A stretch of DNA of 64,000 bases from Saccharothrix carnea (GTDB lineage Bacteria > Actinomycetota > Actinomycetes > Mycobacteriales > Pseudonocardiaceae): the NCBI RefSeq assembly GCF_003014735.1, contig NZ_PYAX01000024.1, forward strand, positions 25,467-89,466. The letters run 5' to 3'. The notes beneath the pieces are model-generated. The model had not been told where the DNA came from and did not search any database. It worked only from the letters and a program-made list of their open reading frames with translations. Below, one piece after another: positions 8,840 to 16,822 of this stretch. Positions within the stretch are counted from its first letter, which is position 1; every line of letters begins with the position of its first letter. The translations under genes were made by a program, and so were the position numbers.

Positions 8840-10450
8840 TTGGCTGCTGAGTTCGACTACATCGTCGTCGGTGCCGGTTCGGCGGGGTGCGTGCTCGCCG
8901 CCCGCCTGTCCGAGGACGCGGGCGTCCGGGTGGCGCTGGTGGAGGCGGGCGGACCGGACGACGACCCGGACATCCGGGTGCCGCTGCACGCGGCACGCCT
9001 GCTCGGTACCCCGGTGGACTGGGGCTTCACCACCGTGCCGCAGTCCGGTTTGGACGGACGCGAGGTGTACTGGCCGCGCGGCAAGGTGGTCGGCGGGTCG
9101 TCGTCGGTCAACTTCCAGATGTGGGTGCCCGGCCACCGCGACGACTACGACCCGTGGGTCGCGGCGGCGGGCCCGGAGTGGTCCTGGGACGCGGTGCGAC
9201 CGTACTTCCGCCGGTCCGAGCGGTGGGCGGGTGACCCGGCTGACGGGCACACCTACGGCACCGGCGGTCCACTGTGGATCTCGCCGCCCCGCGACCCGGA
9301 CCCGAGCACCGCGCGCTTCCTCGACGCGTGCGCGGACCTGGGCCTGAAGGAGGTGCCCGGTGGGATCGGCGGCCCCGACCACACCGGTTCCTCGCTCACG
9401 CCCCTCAACCAGTCGAACGGCTCGCGCTGGAGTGCCGCGGACGGCTACCTCAGGCCCGCGCTGGAACGCGGGAACCTGCGCGTCATCACCGGTGCGCAGG
9501 TGCGCCGCGTGCTGCTGGACGACGGCCGCGCCACCGGTGTCGAACTGGCCGGGGAGACCCTGACCGCGCGGCGCGAGGTGATCCTGTGCGCGGGCGCGGT
9601 GGGCTCACCGCACCTGTTGATGCTGTCCGGCATCGGCGACGCCGACCACCTCCGGGCCGCCGGCGTGACGCCGCTGGTGGACCTGCCCGGTGTCGGCCGC
9701 AACCTCCAGGACCACGTGGCCGTGGACCTCGTGCGGGACGCGGCGGCACCCGTGCGGCTCGCGACAGCGGACACGCCCGCCCACCGCGAGCAGTACGAAC
9801 AGCACCGGCTCGGCCCGCTCACCTCGAACATGACCGAGGCCGTGGCGTTCCTGCGCGCGGACGGCGGCTCCGGCGCACCGGACCTGGAGCTGATCTGGGC
9901 GCCGGTGGCCTTCACCGAGGAAGGCCCGACCGGTGCCGGGTTCACCGTGGCGGTGGTGCTGCTGCAACCCGACAGCACCGGCCGGATCACCCTCGCCGAC
10001 GCCGACCCGGCCACGCCGCCGCGCATCGACCCCGGCTACCTCGCCGAAGCCTCGGACGTGGACCGGTTGCGCGCGGGCCTGCGCTTCGCCGACCGGTTGC
10101 TGCGCGGCGAGGCGCTGAGCCCGCTGCTGGCCGACCAGCCCGCCCTGCCCGGGTCCGACGACGAGCTGGACGAGCTGGTCCGCGCCCGGGCCGAGACCCT
10201 GTTCCACCCGGTCGGCACGTGTCGCGCGGGACGTGCGGACGACCCGGCCGCCGTGGTGGACCCGCACCTGCGGGTGCGCGGCGTCGCCGGGCTGCGCGTG
10301 GTCGACGCGGCGGTGATGCCGCGGCTGCCCCGCGGCCACACCCACGCCACCACCGTGATGATCGCCGAACGTGCCGCGGACCTGATCCGCGCGGACGCCG
10401 GAGCACCGGCAGCACCCGACCACCCGCCAACCACCCGGGAGCCAGCGTGA
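8840..10450 (+). CDS. GMC-family FAD oxidoreductase (choline dehydrogenase-like)
   Basis: A 536-residue glucose-methanol-choline oxidoreductase. The FAD-binding Rossmann motif YIVVGAGSAGCVLAARL is at residues 7-23, followed by LVEAGG; the GMC signature region WPRGKVVGGSSSVN lies near residues 75-88. The C-terminal active-site region shows FHPVGTCR and GHTHATT, giving the His/His pair found in glucose-oxidase-type members rather than the His/Asn pair of choline oxidases. These enzymes oxidise alcohols to aldehydes or ketones. The start is TTG at 8840 after GGGGGTGGAAA; the nearby ATG at 8824 is out of frame. Its stop codon overlaps the GTG of the amine oxidase (GTGA), so the two are translationally coupled. 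An alcohol oxidation that prepares a carbonyl for transamination would fit the context, as inference. Confidence 0.9.
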   Translation: MAAEFDYIVVGAGSAGCVLAARLSEDAGVRVALVEAGGPDDDPDIRVPLHAARLLGTPVDWGFTTVPQSGLDGREVYWPRGKVVGGSSSVNFQMWVPGHRDDYDPWVAAAGPEWSWDAVRPYFRRSERWAGDPADGHTYGTGGPLWISPPRDPDPSTARFLDACADLGLKEVPGGIGGPDHTGSSLTPLNQSNGSRWSAADGYLRPALERGNLRVITGAQVRRVLLDDGRATGVELAGETLTARREVILCAGAVGSPHLLMLSGIGDADHLRAAGVTPLVDLPGVGRNLQDHVAVDLVRDAAAPVRLATADTPAHREQYEQHRLGPLTSNMTEAVAFLRADGGSGAPDLELIWAPVAFTEEGPTGAGFTVAVVLLQPDSTGRITLADADPATPPRIDPGYLAEASDVDRLRAGLRFADRLLRGEALSPLLADQPALPGSDDELDELVRARAETLFHPVGTCRAGRADDPAAVVDPHLRVRGVAGLRVVDAAVMPRLPRGHTHATTVMIAERAADLIRADAGAPAAPDHPPTTREPA

Positions 10451-11757
10451 GCCAGACATCGGATGCACCCACCCACCAGGCCATCGTGATCGGGGCGGGC
10501 TTCGCCGGCGTGACCGCCGCGCGCGAGCTGTCCGCCGCCGGCCTGCGCCCCCTGCTGCTGGAGGCCTCCGACCGCGTCGGCGGCCGGGCGCGCACCGAGA
10601 CCTTCGCCGGCAAGAGGATCGAGCTGGGTGCGGCCTGGTTCTCACCGCACCAGCCGCGGGTCCGCGAGGAGCTGGAGCGCTACGGCATCGCGCTCGTGCC
10701 GCAGGGCGTGATGCCGGAGCACGCGGTGTTCCCGACCGACGACGGCGTGGGCCCGATCGACCCGGCGGAGGCGTTCGGGCACTACGGGCAGCTGCTGACG
10801 AAGTACTTCGCCGGGTCGCGGGAGCTGTTCCCGGAGCCGGAGGAACCGCTGCTCGGCGGTGCGCGGCTGCGCGAGGCCGACGCGTTGTCCATGCGCGACC
10901 ACCTCGACCGGCTCGGGCTGTCGACCCGGGACGAGCGCTGGCTGAGCAACATCACCGGCACCTACTCGGGCGGCGACAGCGCCCGCGGCGCGTACACCGG
11001 TCTGGCGCAGTGGTGGGAGCTGCCCGGCGGCACGGTCGACGGGTGGAACACCCTCATCGGCATGAGCCCGGAGACCGGCATGAGCGGTCTGCTGGAGGCC
11101 ATGGTCGGTGACTCGGACGCGGAGCTGCGCCTGGGTACCCGCGTCACGGCGGTGGACGACGACGGCCGCCTGGTGCGGGTCACCACGGGCGGCGGCGAGG
11201 TCTTCTCCGCGCCGGTCGTGGTGGTCGCGGTCCCGACGAGCGCCTGGGAGACCATCCGGTTCGGCAACGGCCTGCCCGACGTCCACGTCTCGGCCGCCGC
11301 GAGCAAGCTGTCGGTGCCGGCCAGCGCCAAGTTCTGGCTGCGTGCCGGTGGCGACGTCGGCGCCATCTCCGCGCACGCGCCGGAGGGCTACCCGATCTCG
11401 TCGCTGTTCACCTACTACCAGCTGGACGACGGCGACCAGCTGCTGATCGGCTTCAGCCAGGACGCGTCGTTCGACGTGCGCGACCGGGACCGGCTGGCGG
11501 AAGCGGTGCGCCTGTTCGGCGACATCGAGATCCTCGACGTGCGCGCCCACGACTGGGGCCGAGACGAGTTCACCCGCGGCGGGTGGTCGTTCCGGCGACC
11601 GGGCCAGCTGTTCGAGCACGTGCCCGCGATCCTCCAGCCCCACGGCCGCCTCACGTTCGCCAACGACGGCCTGGTCGAGGGCTGGGTCGGGTTCGTGGAG
11701 GGCGCGATCGAGTCCGGTGAGCGCGCCGCGCGCCAGGCGGTCGAGTTCGCCGCGTGA
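10447..11757 (+). CDS. Flavin amine oxidase 1 (cytoplasmic paralogue)
   Basis: A 436-residue flavin-containing amine oxidase of the MAO/LAAO superfamily. The FAD motif VIGAGFAGVTAARELSAAG is near the N-terminus and is followed by LLEASDRVGGRARTETF and a LGAAWFSPHQP segment; the C-terminus ends with GFVEGAIESGERAARQAVEF, the conserved FAD-contacting helix. The GTG start overlaps the preceding TGA by the GTGA arrangement. It is a paralogue of the 26642 protein, with the same motifs in the same order, but lacks that protein's Tat signal. The substrate could be an amine on the polyketide or an amino acid used as a building block. The gene ends the 7517-11757 unit and is followed by a strong hairpin. 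Confidence 0.88.
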   Translation: MSQTSDAPTHQAIVIGAGFAGVTAARELSAAGLRPLLLEASDRVGGRARTETFAGKRIELGAAWFSPHQPRVREELERYGIALVPQGVMPEHAVFPTDDGVGPIDPAEAFGHYGQLLTKYFAGSRELFPEPEEPLLGGARLREADALSMRDHLDRLGLSTRDERWLSNITGTYSGGDSARGAYTGLAQWWELPGGTVDGWNTLIGMSPETGMSGLLEAMVGDSDAELRLGTRVTAVDDDGRLVRVTTGGGEVFSAPVVVVAVPTSAWETIRFGNGLPDVHVSAAASKLSVPASAKFWLRAGGDVGAISAHAPEGYPISSLFTYYQLDDGDQLLIGFSQDASFDVRDRDRLAEAVRLFGDIEILDVRAHDWGRDEFTRGGWSFRRPGQLFEHVPAILQPHGRLTFANDGLVEGWVGFVEGAIESGERAARQAVEFAA

Positions 11758-11763
11758 ACGAAC

Positions 11764-11806
11764 GGCGCCCGACGCGGCTCCCTCGGACGGGACCGCGTCG
11801 GGCGCC
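11764..11806. terminator. Perfect 14-bp hairpin between convergent genes
   Basis: Arms 11764-11777 and 11793-11806 are perfectly complementary with a 15-base loop. The hairpin lies between the stop of the amine oxidase (11757) and the stop of the leftward PIG-L gene (11850), so it can end transcripts from both sides. Confidence 0.75.
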
Positions 11807-11849
11807 GGGCTCGGCCGCGGGCGGGTCGGCGCTGATGGTGCCGGTCGGG

Positions 11850-12587
11850 TCAGCGCCCGTACAGCTGGAACGTGACGCCGTAGGCGCCGAAGCCCGGCGG
11901 GATGTCGCTCATGATCTGGGTCAACGTGCCGCGGGCCTGGGCGGTGGGATCTTCGTCCCGCAGCGCACCGAGGTAGGCGCGGTGTTCGGCCAGTGCCGCC
12001 ACGGACAGCTCGAAACCCTTCTCCCCCACCGTGACGACGTGCGTGGGGTGCGGTGATCCGGCCACGGCCACGTGCCGCACGCCGTCCCACGGCTGGAGCG
12101 TGCCGTCGGCGAGCTGCTCGGGGAAGATCCAGCGGTTGCCCGCGTCACCCACGGCGTCGAGCACCGCGCGGCCCACCACGCGGTGGTCCGGGGTGTTCCA
12201 GGAGCTGCCGTCCCAGGTGTCGTGGTGGTTGATCGTGACCACGAGCTCGGGGCGGTGGCGGCGGATCTCGCGGGCCAGCTCGCGGCGCAGCGCGACACCG
12301 CCCTCGATCACGCCGTCGTGGTGGCCGTCCAGGAAGTCCACTGCGGACACACCGACCACGGCGGCGCTGGCGCGCTGCTCGGCTTCCCGGACCACCGCGG
12401 CCTCGTCCGGCGGCAGGCCGTCGATACCGGCCTCGCCGCGGGTGACGATGAGGTAGGAGACCTCCCGTCCGGTCGCGGTCCACTCCGCCACCGCACCCGC
12501 GACGCCGTACTCCATGTCGTCCGGGTGCGCGATGATCGCCAGCGCGCGCTGCCAGTCGTCCGGGAGCAACTCAAGCCGCTCGGCCAA
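11850..12587 (-). CDS. PIG-L family zinc deacetylase
   Basis: A 245-residue PIG-L/LmbE-type deacetylase. The zinc motif HPDD is at residues 21-24 in AIIAHPDDMEYG, and the third ligand region shows INHHDTWD followed by PDHR, both typical. The family removes acetyl from N-acetylglucosamine-type substrates (MshB, teicoplanin-type Orf2) and some tailoring members act on antibiotics. The start is taken as TTG at 12587 because GAGGAGG sits five bases upstream; further upstream the frame turns into low-complexity sequence. It is the last gene of a leftward set with the SDR, P450 and aminotransferase, though a hairpin separates it from the SDR. In a cluster rich in amine chemistry, removal of an N-acetyl group is plausible but unproven. 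Confidence 0.88.
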   Translation of the reverse strand: MAERLELLPDDWQRALAIIAHPDDMEYGVAGAVAEWTATGREVSYLIVTRGEAGIDGLPPDEAAVVREAEQRASAAVVGVSAVDFLDGHHDGVIEGGVALRRELAREIRRHRPELVVTINHHDTWDGSSWNTPDHRVVGRAVLDAVGDAGNRWIFPEQLADGTLQPWDGVRHVAVAGSPHPTHVVTVGEKGFELSVAALAEHRAYLGALRDEDPTAQARGTLTQIMSDIPPGFGAYGVTFQLYGR

Positions 12588-12611
12588 CCTGGCCTCCTCT
12601 TCGGTACGCCA

Positions 12612-12646
12612 CTTCGACCGCGGACCGGTGCGGTCCGCGGTCGAAG
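12612..12646 (-). terminator. Perfect 15-bp hairpin inside the SDR to PIG-L spacer
   Basis: Arms 12612-12626 and 12632-12646 are perfectly complementary with a 5-base loop, lying between the SDR stop and the PIG-L ribosome site. It could terminate or attenuate the transcript so that PIG-L is made at a lower level or from its own promoter. Confidence 0.7.
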
Positions 12647-12669
12647 CAGGGGTTGATCTTCTGTTTTCG

Positions 12670-13434
12670 TCAGAACTGCGGGTACTGCAGCCTCTCGCCG
12701 AGACCGCCGTCGACGGGCAGCTTGACGCCGGTGGTGAAGGTGGCGTCGGCGGCCAGGAACAGCGCGGCACGCGCCACCTCCTCCGCGGAACCGTGCCGCT
12801 TCATCGGCGTCATCTCGTCACCGACAGCCTGCAGCACGGTCCGCTGCTCCGCCGTCAGACCGGGCACACCCATGCTGGGCGTGTCGATGAACCCGGGGCT
12901 CACCGCGTTGACCCGGATGCGGCGCGGCAGCAGTTCGGAGGCGAGGACCTGGGCGAAGGAGAACAGCGCCGCCTTCGTCGCCGAGTACACACCCATGGTG
13001 GGCTGGCCGCCCTCGTCGGCGATCGAGCTGGTGAACACCATCGCGCCGCCGTCCTCCATCAGCGGCAGCAGGCGCTGGACGGTGAAGAACGCGCCCTTGG
13101 TGTTGACCGCGAACTGGCGGTCGTAACTCTCCTCGGTCACCGCGACGATCGGCTCCAGCACCGCCGTGCCGACGTTGACGAACAGGTAGTGGAACCGCCC
13201 GAACCGCTCGGCCACCAGCTCGCCGAGCGCGGCGATGTCACCCATGCTGGTGACGTCGGACCGCACCACGACGGCCCGCTCGCCCAGCTCGGCGCCCGCC
13301 TTGTCCACGTTGGTCTCGTCCCGACCGGTCGCCACCACCGCGGCGCCCTCGTCGAGGAGGGCGGCGGCGATCGCCAGGCCCATCCCGTGCGTGCCGCCGA
13401 TGACCACGGCCTTCTTGTCCGCGTACCTGCTCAT
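12670..13434 (-). CDS. Short-chain dehydrogenase/reductase
   Basis: A 254-residue classical SDR. The cofactor motif is VIGGTHGMGLAIA (G-G-x-x-x-G-x-G) near residues 11-23, with ATGR after the second strand, which suggests NADP preference. The catalytic set is visible as the SS of FTSSIADEG and YSATK (Tyr-x3-Lys); the following PGFIDTP is also typical. The NAG motif is replaced by VNVG. It would reduce a ketone or oxidise an alcohol on the product. ATG at 13434 has GGAG about ten bases upstream. It is 47 bp downstream of P450 2 on the same strand. Confidence 0.9.
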   Translation of the reverse strand: MSRYADKKAVVIGGTHGMGLAIAAALLDEGAAVVATGRDETNVDKAGAELGERAVVVRSDVTSMGDIAALGELVAERFGRFHYLFVNVGTAVLEPIVAVTEESYDRQFAVNTKGAFFTVQRLLPLMEDGGAMVFTSSIADEGGQPTMGVYSATKAALFSFAQVLASELLPRRIRVNAVSPGFIDTPSMGVPGLTAEQRTVLQAVGDEMTPMKRHGSAEEVARAALFLAADATFTTGVKLPVDGGLGERLQYPQF

Positions 13435-13481
13435 GTGCTTGTGCTCCACAACGTCGGTTGGTTGGCCAACGGGGTTCCCGG

Positions 13482-14717
13482 TCAGGACAGGTGGACCGGG
13501 AGTTCGCGGTGCCCGTTGGAGATGAACGACTCCAGCATCGGGATCGACTCCGGTGGGGTCGCGAGCGCCAGGTCGGGGAACCGGTCGAACACCGCGGGGA
13601 TCGCGATGGACGCCTCCAGCCGGGCCAGCGGCGCGCCGACGCAGTGGTGCGCGCCGTGGCCGAACGCGATGTGGTCGCGCCGGGTCGGTCGCCGGGTGTC
13701 GTACCGGTCCGCGGTGCCGCCGTGGACCCGCGGGTCGCGCCCCGCCGCGCTGAACGAGATGACGATCGCCTCGCCCTTGCGGATCACCAGGTCCGGCAGC
13801 TCGATGTCCTCGACGGCGTACCGCAGCGGCAGGTTCGCGAACGGTGCTTCCAGCCGCAGCGACTCCTCGATCGCGTCTTCCCAGGTCACCTCGCCCGCGC
13901 GCACCAGCTTGAGCTGGTCGGGGTTGGTGAGCAGGGCGAACACGGTCTGGTCGAGGAGGTTGACGGTGGTCTCGTGGCCCGCGGTGAACATCAGCAGCAG
14001 GGTGTCGGCGAGTTCCCGGTCGGTGAGGCCGGGCCCGCCGTCCTCCGCGCGTGCCGTGATCAGGCCGGTGGTCAGGTCGTCGCCGGGGTCGGCGCGCCTG
14101 ACCTCGACGAGGTCGGCCATGAGCCCGTACAGCTCCTGCTCGTTGGCCTTCGCCTCTTCCTCGGTGACCGCGGTCTGGAGCATCGCGGCCACCGCGCGCA
14201 GCAGGCGGTCGCGGATGTCGTCGGGCATGCCGAGCAGCTCGGAGATCACCTGCGTGGGCAGCGGGTAGGCGAACTCCTGGCGGAAGTCCACCGGCTGACC
14301 GGGCGGCGTGGCGGCCATCTTGTCCAGCAGCTCGGCGGTGATGCTCTCGATGCGCGGGCGCAGGGCGGCGGTCCGGCGGGCGGTGAACGTCTTGGCCACC
14401 ATCTTGCGCAGCCGGGTGTGCTCCGCGCCGTACGCGGTGATCATGTTCCGGTCGGCGACCCACATGGCCAGCGGCCAGGTCTTGGCCAGCTCGCTCTCGC
14501 CGTTGCCCCACGCGGGCCAGTGGCGGTAGGCGTCGCGGGACACCCGCGGGTCGGTCAGCAGCTGCTTGATCAGGGCGTGGTCGGTCACCCACCAGACCAC
14601 GACGCCGCCGGGCAGCTCGGCCAGCGCGGCTCGGCCGAGGGCGCGCAGGCGCTCGCCGGTGCCGTGCAGGTCACGGCCGGTGGGGTCGATGACCAGGGGA
14701 CGGTTCGGGTTGCTCAT
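13482..14717 (-). CDS. Cytochrome P450 monooxygenase 2
   Basis: A 411-residue P450 of the CYP105/107 style. Motifs seen are the I-helix AGHETT, the K-helix ESLR, and the haem loop AFGHGAHHCVG with Cys359, all canonical. The ATG at 14717 starts MSNPNRPLVIDPTGRD, matching the usual N-terminus. It is a hydroxylase or epoxidase for the polyketide; the site cannot be told. Upstream lies a 295-bp repetitive spacer that follows the aminotransferase stop, so the two may still share one transcript. No ferredoxin gene is adjacent. Confidence 0.93.
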   Translation of the reverse strand: MSNPNRPLVIDPTGRDLHGTGERLRALGRAALAELPGGVVVWWVTDHALIKQLLTDPRVSRDAYRHWPAWGNGESELAKTWPLAMWVADRNMITAYGAEHTRLRKMVAKTFTARRTAALRPRIESITAELLDKMAATPPGQPVDFRQEFAYPLPTQVISELLGMPDDIRDRLLRAVAAMLQTAVTEEEAKANEQELYGLMADLVEVRRADPGDDLTTGLITARAEDGGPGLTDRELADTLLLMFTAGHETTVNLLDQTVFALLTNPDQLKLVRAGEVTWEDAIEESLRLEAPFANLPLRYAVEDIELPDLVIRKGEAIVISFSAAGRDPRVHGGTADRYDTRRPTRRDHIAFGHGAHHCVGAPLARLEASIAIPAVFDRFPDLALATPPESIPMLESFISNGHRELPVHLS

Positions 14718-15012
14718 CGCGGCACTCCGTCGATAGGGCCGGGGGTCGGTTGGGCCGGTTCTGACTGGCCGGACCTGGCTTGGCCGGCGATCGATCGGCC
14801 GAAGCCGGCTTCACCGGACCGGTGGCCGGTGTCGGCTGAACCGAGGTCGGCTCGGCCGGTTCGCTCCGGGCGCGCGTCGGCTCGGCCGGGCCGGTTGGCG
14901 CCAGGATCGGTCGGTCTGGTGTGTCGGGTGGGGAGGGTCCGGCCGGCCCGAAGTCCCGGCTGGGTCGGGCCGGGGTGGGCCCGGGTCGGCCGGACCGAGG
15001 TCGGTCGGGTGG
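14718..15012. repeat. GGCCGG-rich degenerate repeat spacer
   Basis: This 295-base gap between the P450 start and the aminotransferase stop is a run of degenerate short repeats around TCGGCCGG / TTGGCCGG. GTCGGCTCGGCCGG occurs twice, near 14850 and 14876. On the minus strand one frame stays open through the whole spacer and its stop TGA overlaps the P450 ATG (ATGA at 14714-14717), but it encodes only Arg/Pro/Gly/Thr-rich low-complexity sequence. I take it as a repeat-expanded leader rather than a gene. Confidence 0.6.
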
Positions 15013-16584
15013 CTAGGCCTGCGCCAGCCACCGGTCGTCCTGCGCGTGGACCAGGGCGCACAGGTCGCGCAACGCCGTGTCGAGCTTCTCGATCTCCGCG
15101 TCGGTCAGGTGGATCGACGGCTCCAGCCGCAGGGTCGTCGTGGCGCTCGCGGTCGGGAAGGTGCGGATCTTGTGCTCCCGCAACAGGTAGCTCGCGATGC
15201 CGAACCCGAGGAAGCCCTCCTCGGCGATGCCCCGGATCGCGGGCGACGACGCGTCCAGCTGGTCCTGGAACTCGACGCCGAGCATCAGCCCGCGACCGCG
15301 CACCTCCTTGATCACGTCCGGGTACTCCTTCCAGAGCCCCGTGAGCATCTCGGTCAGCCGCTCGCCGCGCTCGGCGGCCTTGCGGTAGGCCTCACCGTCC
15401 TCGGCCTCCAGCAGCTCCAGCACCTTGAGCGCGATGAGGCTGGAGAAGCTGTCCTTGGCGAACGTCGAGCTGTGCAGCAGCTCGAAGTCCTTGCGGTAGC
15501 GGCGTTCCCGCACCAACACCGCGGACGTCTTGGCGATACCGCCGCCCAGGCTCTTGGCCAGCACGTAGTAGTCGCCGCGCAGCCCGATGTGGGTACTGGC
15601 GAAGAACGTCCCGGTGCGGCCCATGCCGCTCTGGATCTCGTCCAGCACGATCGGGCAGTCGAGCTCGGCGCAGACCCGCTCGATCTCCCGGGCGTACTCG
15701 GCGTTGACCGGCTTGATGCCCGCCTCGCCGCGGATCGGCTCGACGAAGAAGCCCGCGAAGACGGGGAAGTCCCGCCGCACGACCGACACCACGCCATCGG
15801 CGACCTGGACGTCGAACACCTGGCGGCGCTCCTCGGCGACGACCTCGCGCAGCCGGTCGGGCGCGTCGGACGGCACGAACCGCGCCCGCGGCCCCAGCCG
15901 GGTGAACGGCAGCCGCAGGTCGGGGTTGTAGGTCAGGTTCACGCTGGCGACCAGCTTGCCGTGGAAGGCGCGCTCCAGCGCGAGGAACACCGGCGGCAGC
16001 GCCGCCACCTCGGCGTTGGCCCGAGCGACCTCGGCGACCAGCCCGTCGATGCCCTCCGCCGCGGCCAGGCCGAGCGAGTCGAACGCGTCGTCCGCGATCA
16101 CCGCGCCGTCTGCCACGGCCGTGCGAGCGGCCTCCAGGTTGGCCTCGACCTCGGCGATCAGCTCGGCGGCACGCGCCTGCCGGTCGAACTCGGCGTGCTT
16201 GATCACCACCTCGACGCCCTCGGCGCCGCTGTTGGCGAAGAAGCCGTAGTACGGCTCGTCGGTGCCCAGCTCACGGCGCACGATCGCGTTCAGCGCGGTG
16301 GCCACCTCGTTGGCGTACGAGTGGCCGAGCATGAGCGTGAAGATCGGGGTCTGGTTGTCCAGGATCTCCTTCGCCCTCGCCACGATCTCGGGGTGGTTGT
16401 GCCCGAACATCAGCGAACCGAAGCTGCCGACGAAGTCGGTGACCGCCACTTCCCGGTTTTCCGAATCCCGGTAGTAGAGGGTGTTCCCCTCCGCCCGGGT
16501 GTAGTGGATCGCCATTCCGAGGCTGGCCATCTTCGCCCGCAGGTTCGCGTCGGCGAATTCCTGCGCAGCAGATGAGGAAACCAT
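15013..16584 (-). CDS. Class III PLP aminotransferase 1
   Basis: A 523-residue fold-type I, class III (omega) aminotransferase. Visible are NSGAEGVE near residue 115, the LDEIQSGMGRTG motif with the PLP-ring Asp, and LAKSLGGG with the Schiff-base Lys344. Compared with ordinary class III enzymes of about 420-460 residues it has an extra Ala/Glu-rich helical insert of about 70 residues between the NSGAE segment and ALERAFHGK. The 36843 protein has the same insert and is a clear paralogue. It would move an amino group to or from an aldehyde or ketone, perhaps on the polyketide chain. ATG at 16584 has AAGGAG eight bases upstream. It is the first gene of the leftward group ending with PIG-L. Confidence 0.9.
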   Translation of the reverse strand: MVSSSAAQEFADANLRAKMASLGMAIHYTRAEGNTLYYRDSENREVAVTDFVGSFGSLMFGHNHPEIVARAKEILDNQTPIFTLMLGHSYANEVATALNAIVRRELGTDEPYYGFFANSGAEGVEVVIKHAEFDRQARAAELIAEVEANLEAARTAVADGAVIADDAFDSLGLAAAEGIDGLVAEVARANAEVAALPPVFLALERAFHGKLVASVNLTYNPDLRLPFTRLGPRARFVPSDAPDRLREVVAEERRQVFDVQVADGVVSVVRRDFPVFAGFFVEPIRGEAGIKPVNAEYAREIERVCAELDCPIVLDEIQSGMGRTGTFFASTHIGLRGDYYVLAKSLGGGIAKTSAVLVRERRYRKDFELLHSSTFAKDSFSSLIALKVLELLEAEDGEAYRKAAERGERLTEMLTGLWKEYPDVIKEVRGRGLMLGVEFQDQLDASSPAIRGIAEEGFLGFGIASYLLREHKIRTFPTASATTTLRLEPSIHLTDAEIEKLDTALRDLCALVHAQDDRWLAQA

Positions 16585-16822
16585 TCCGCCCGCTCCTTCT
16601 CACTCCGGTCCCCCAGCGCCGCGCGGGATCGCTCGACCTCGGGATTGCAAATCGGATGCTACCCAGCGGCAAACGCCACCGACCACTGTCGGGGTCTCGC
16701 TCCGGTAATGCGTGGGGGGTCTATTTCGGTGGACGTTCGATTACCGCGCGGCGGCCGGTCCGGGAGTAATGTGGGCGGCCCACCCGAGACCTGGTGGCCC
16801 GGGCGGGCCGCCCGACGAACCG
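16585..16822 (-). promoter_or_regulatory. Upstream region of the aminotransferase 1 group
   Basis: No gene is seen in this 238-base gap after the SARP gene stop. It must carry the promoter for the leftward aminotransferase group. The cluster heptamer occurs here as CGGTAAT at 16703-16709 and, on the other strand, ATTACCG at 16740-16746. I did not find a partner 11 bp away, so these are weaker sites than those at 26494 or 36739. Confidence 0.4.

Noticed and set aside
9274..10446. In-frame N-terminal extension of amine oxidase 1
   Set aside because: The extension lies inside the GMC gene in another frame and is low complexity. The FAD motif begins right after the GTG at 10447.
14714..15061. 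Separate gene in the repetitive spacer before P450 2
   Set aside because: It translates to Arg/Pro/Gly/Thr low-complexity sequence, overlaps the aminotransferase 3' end and has no ribosome site. Kept only as a repeat note.
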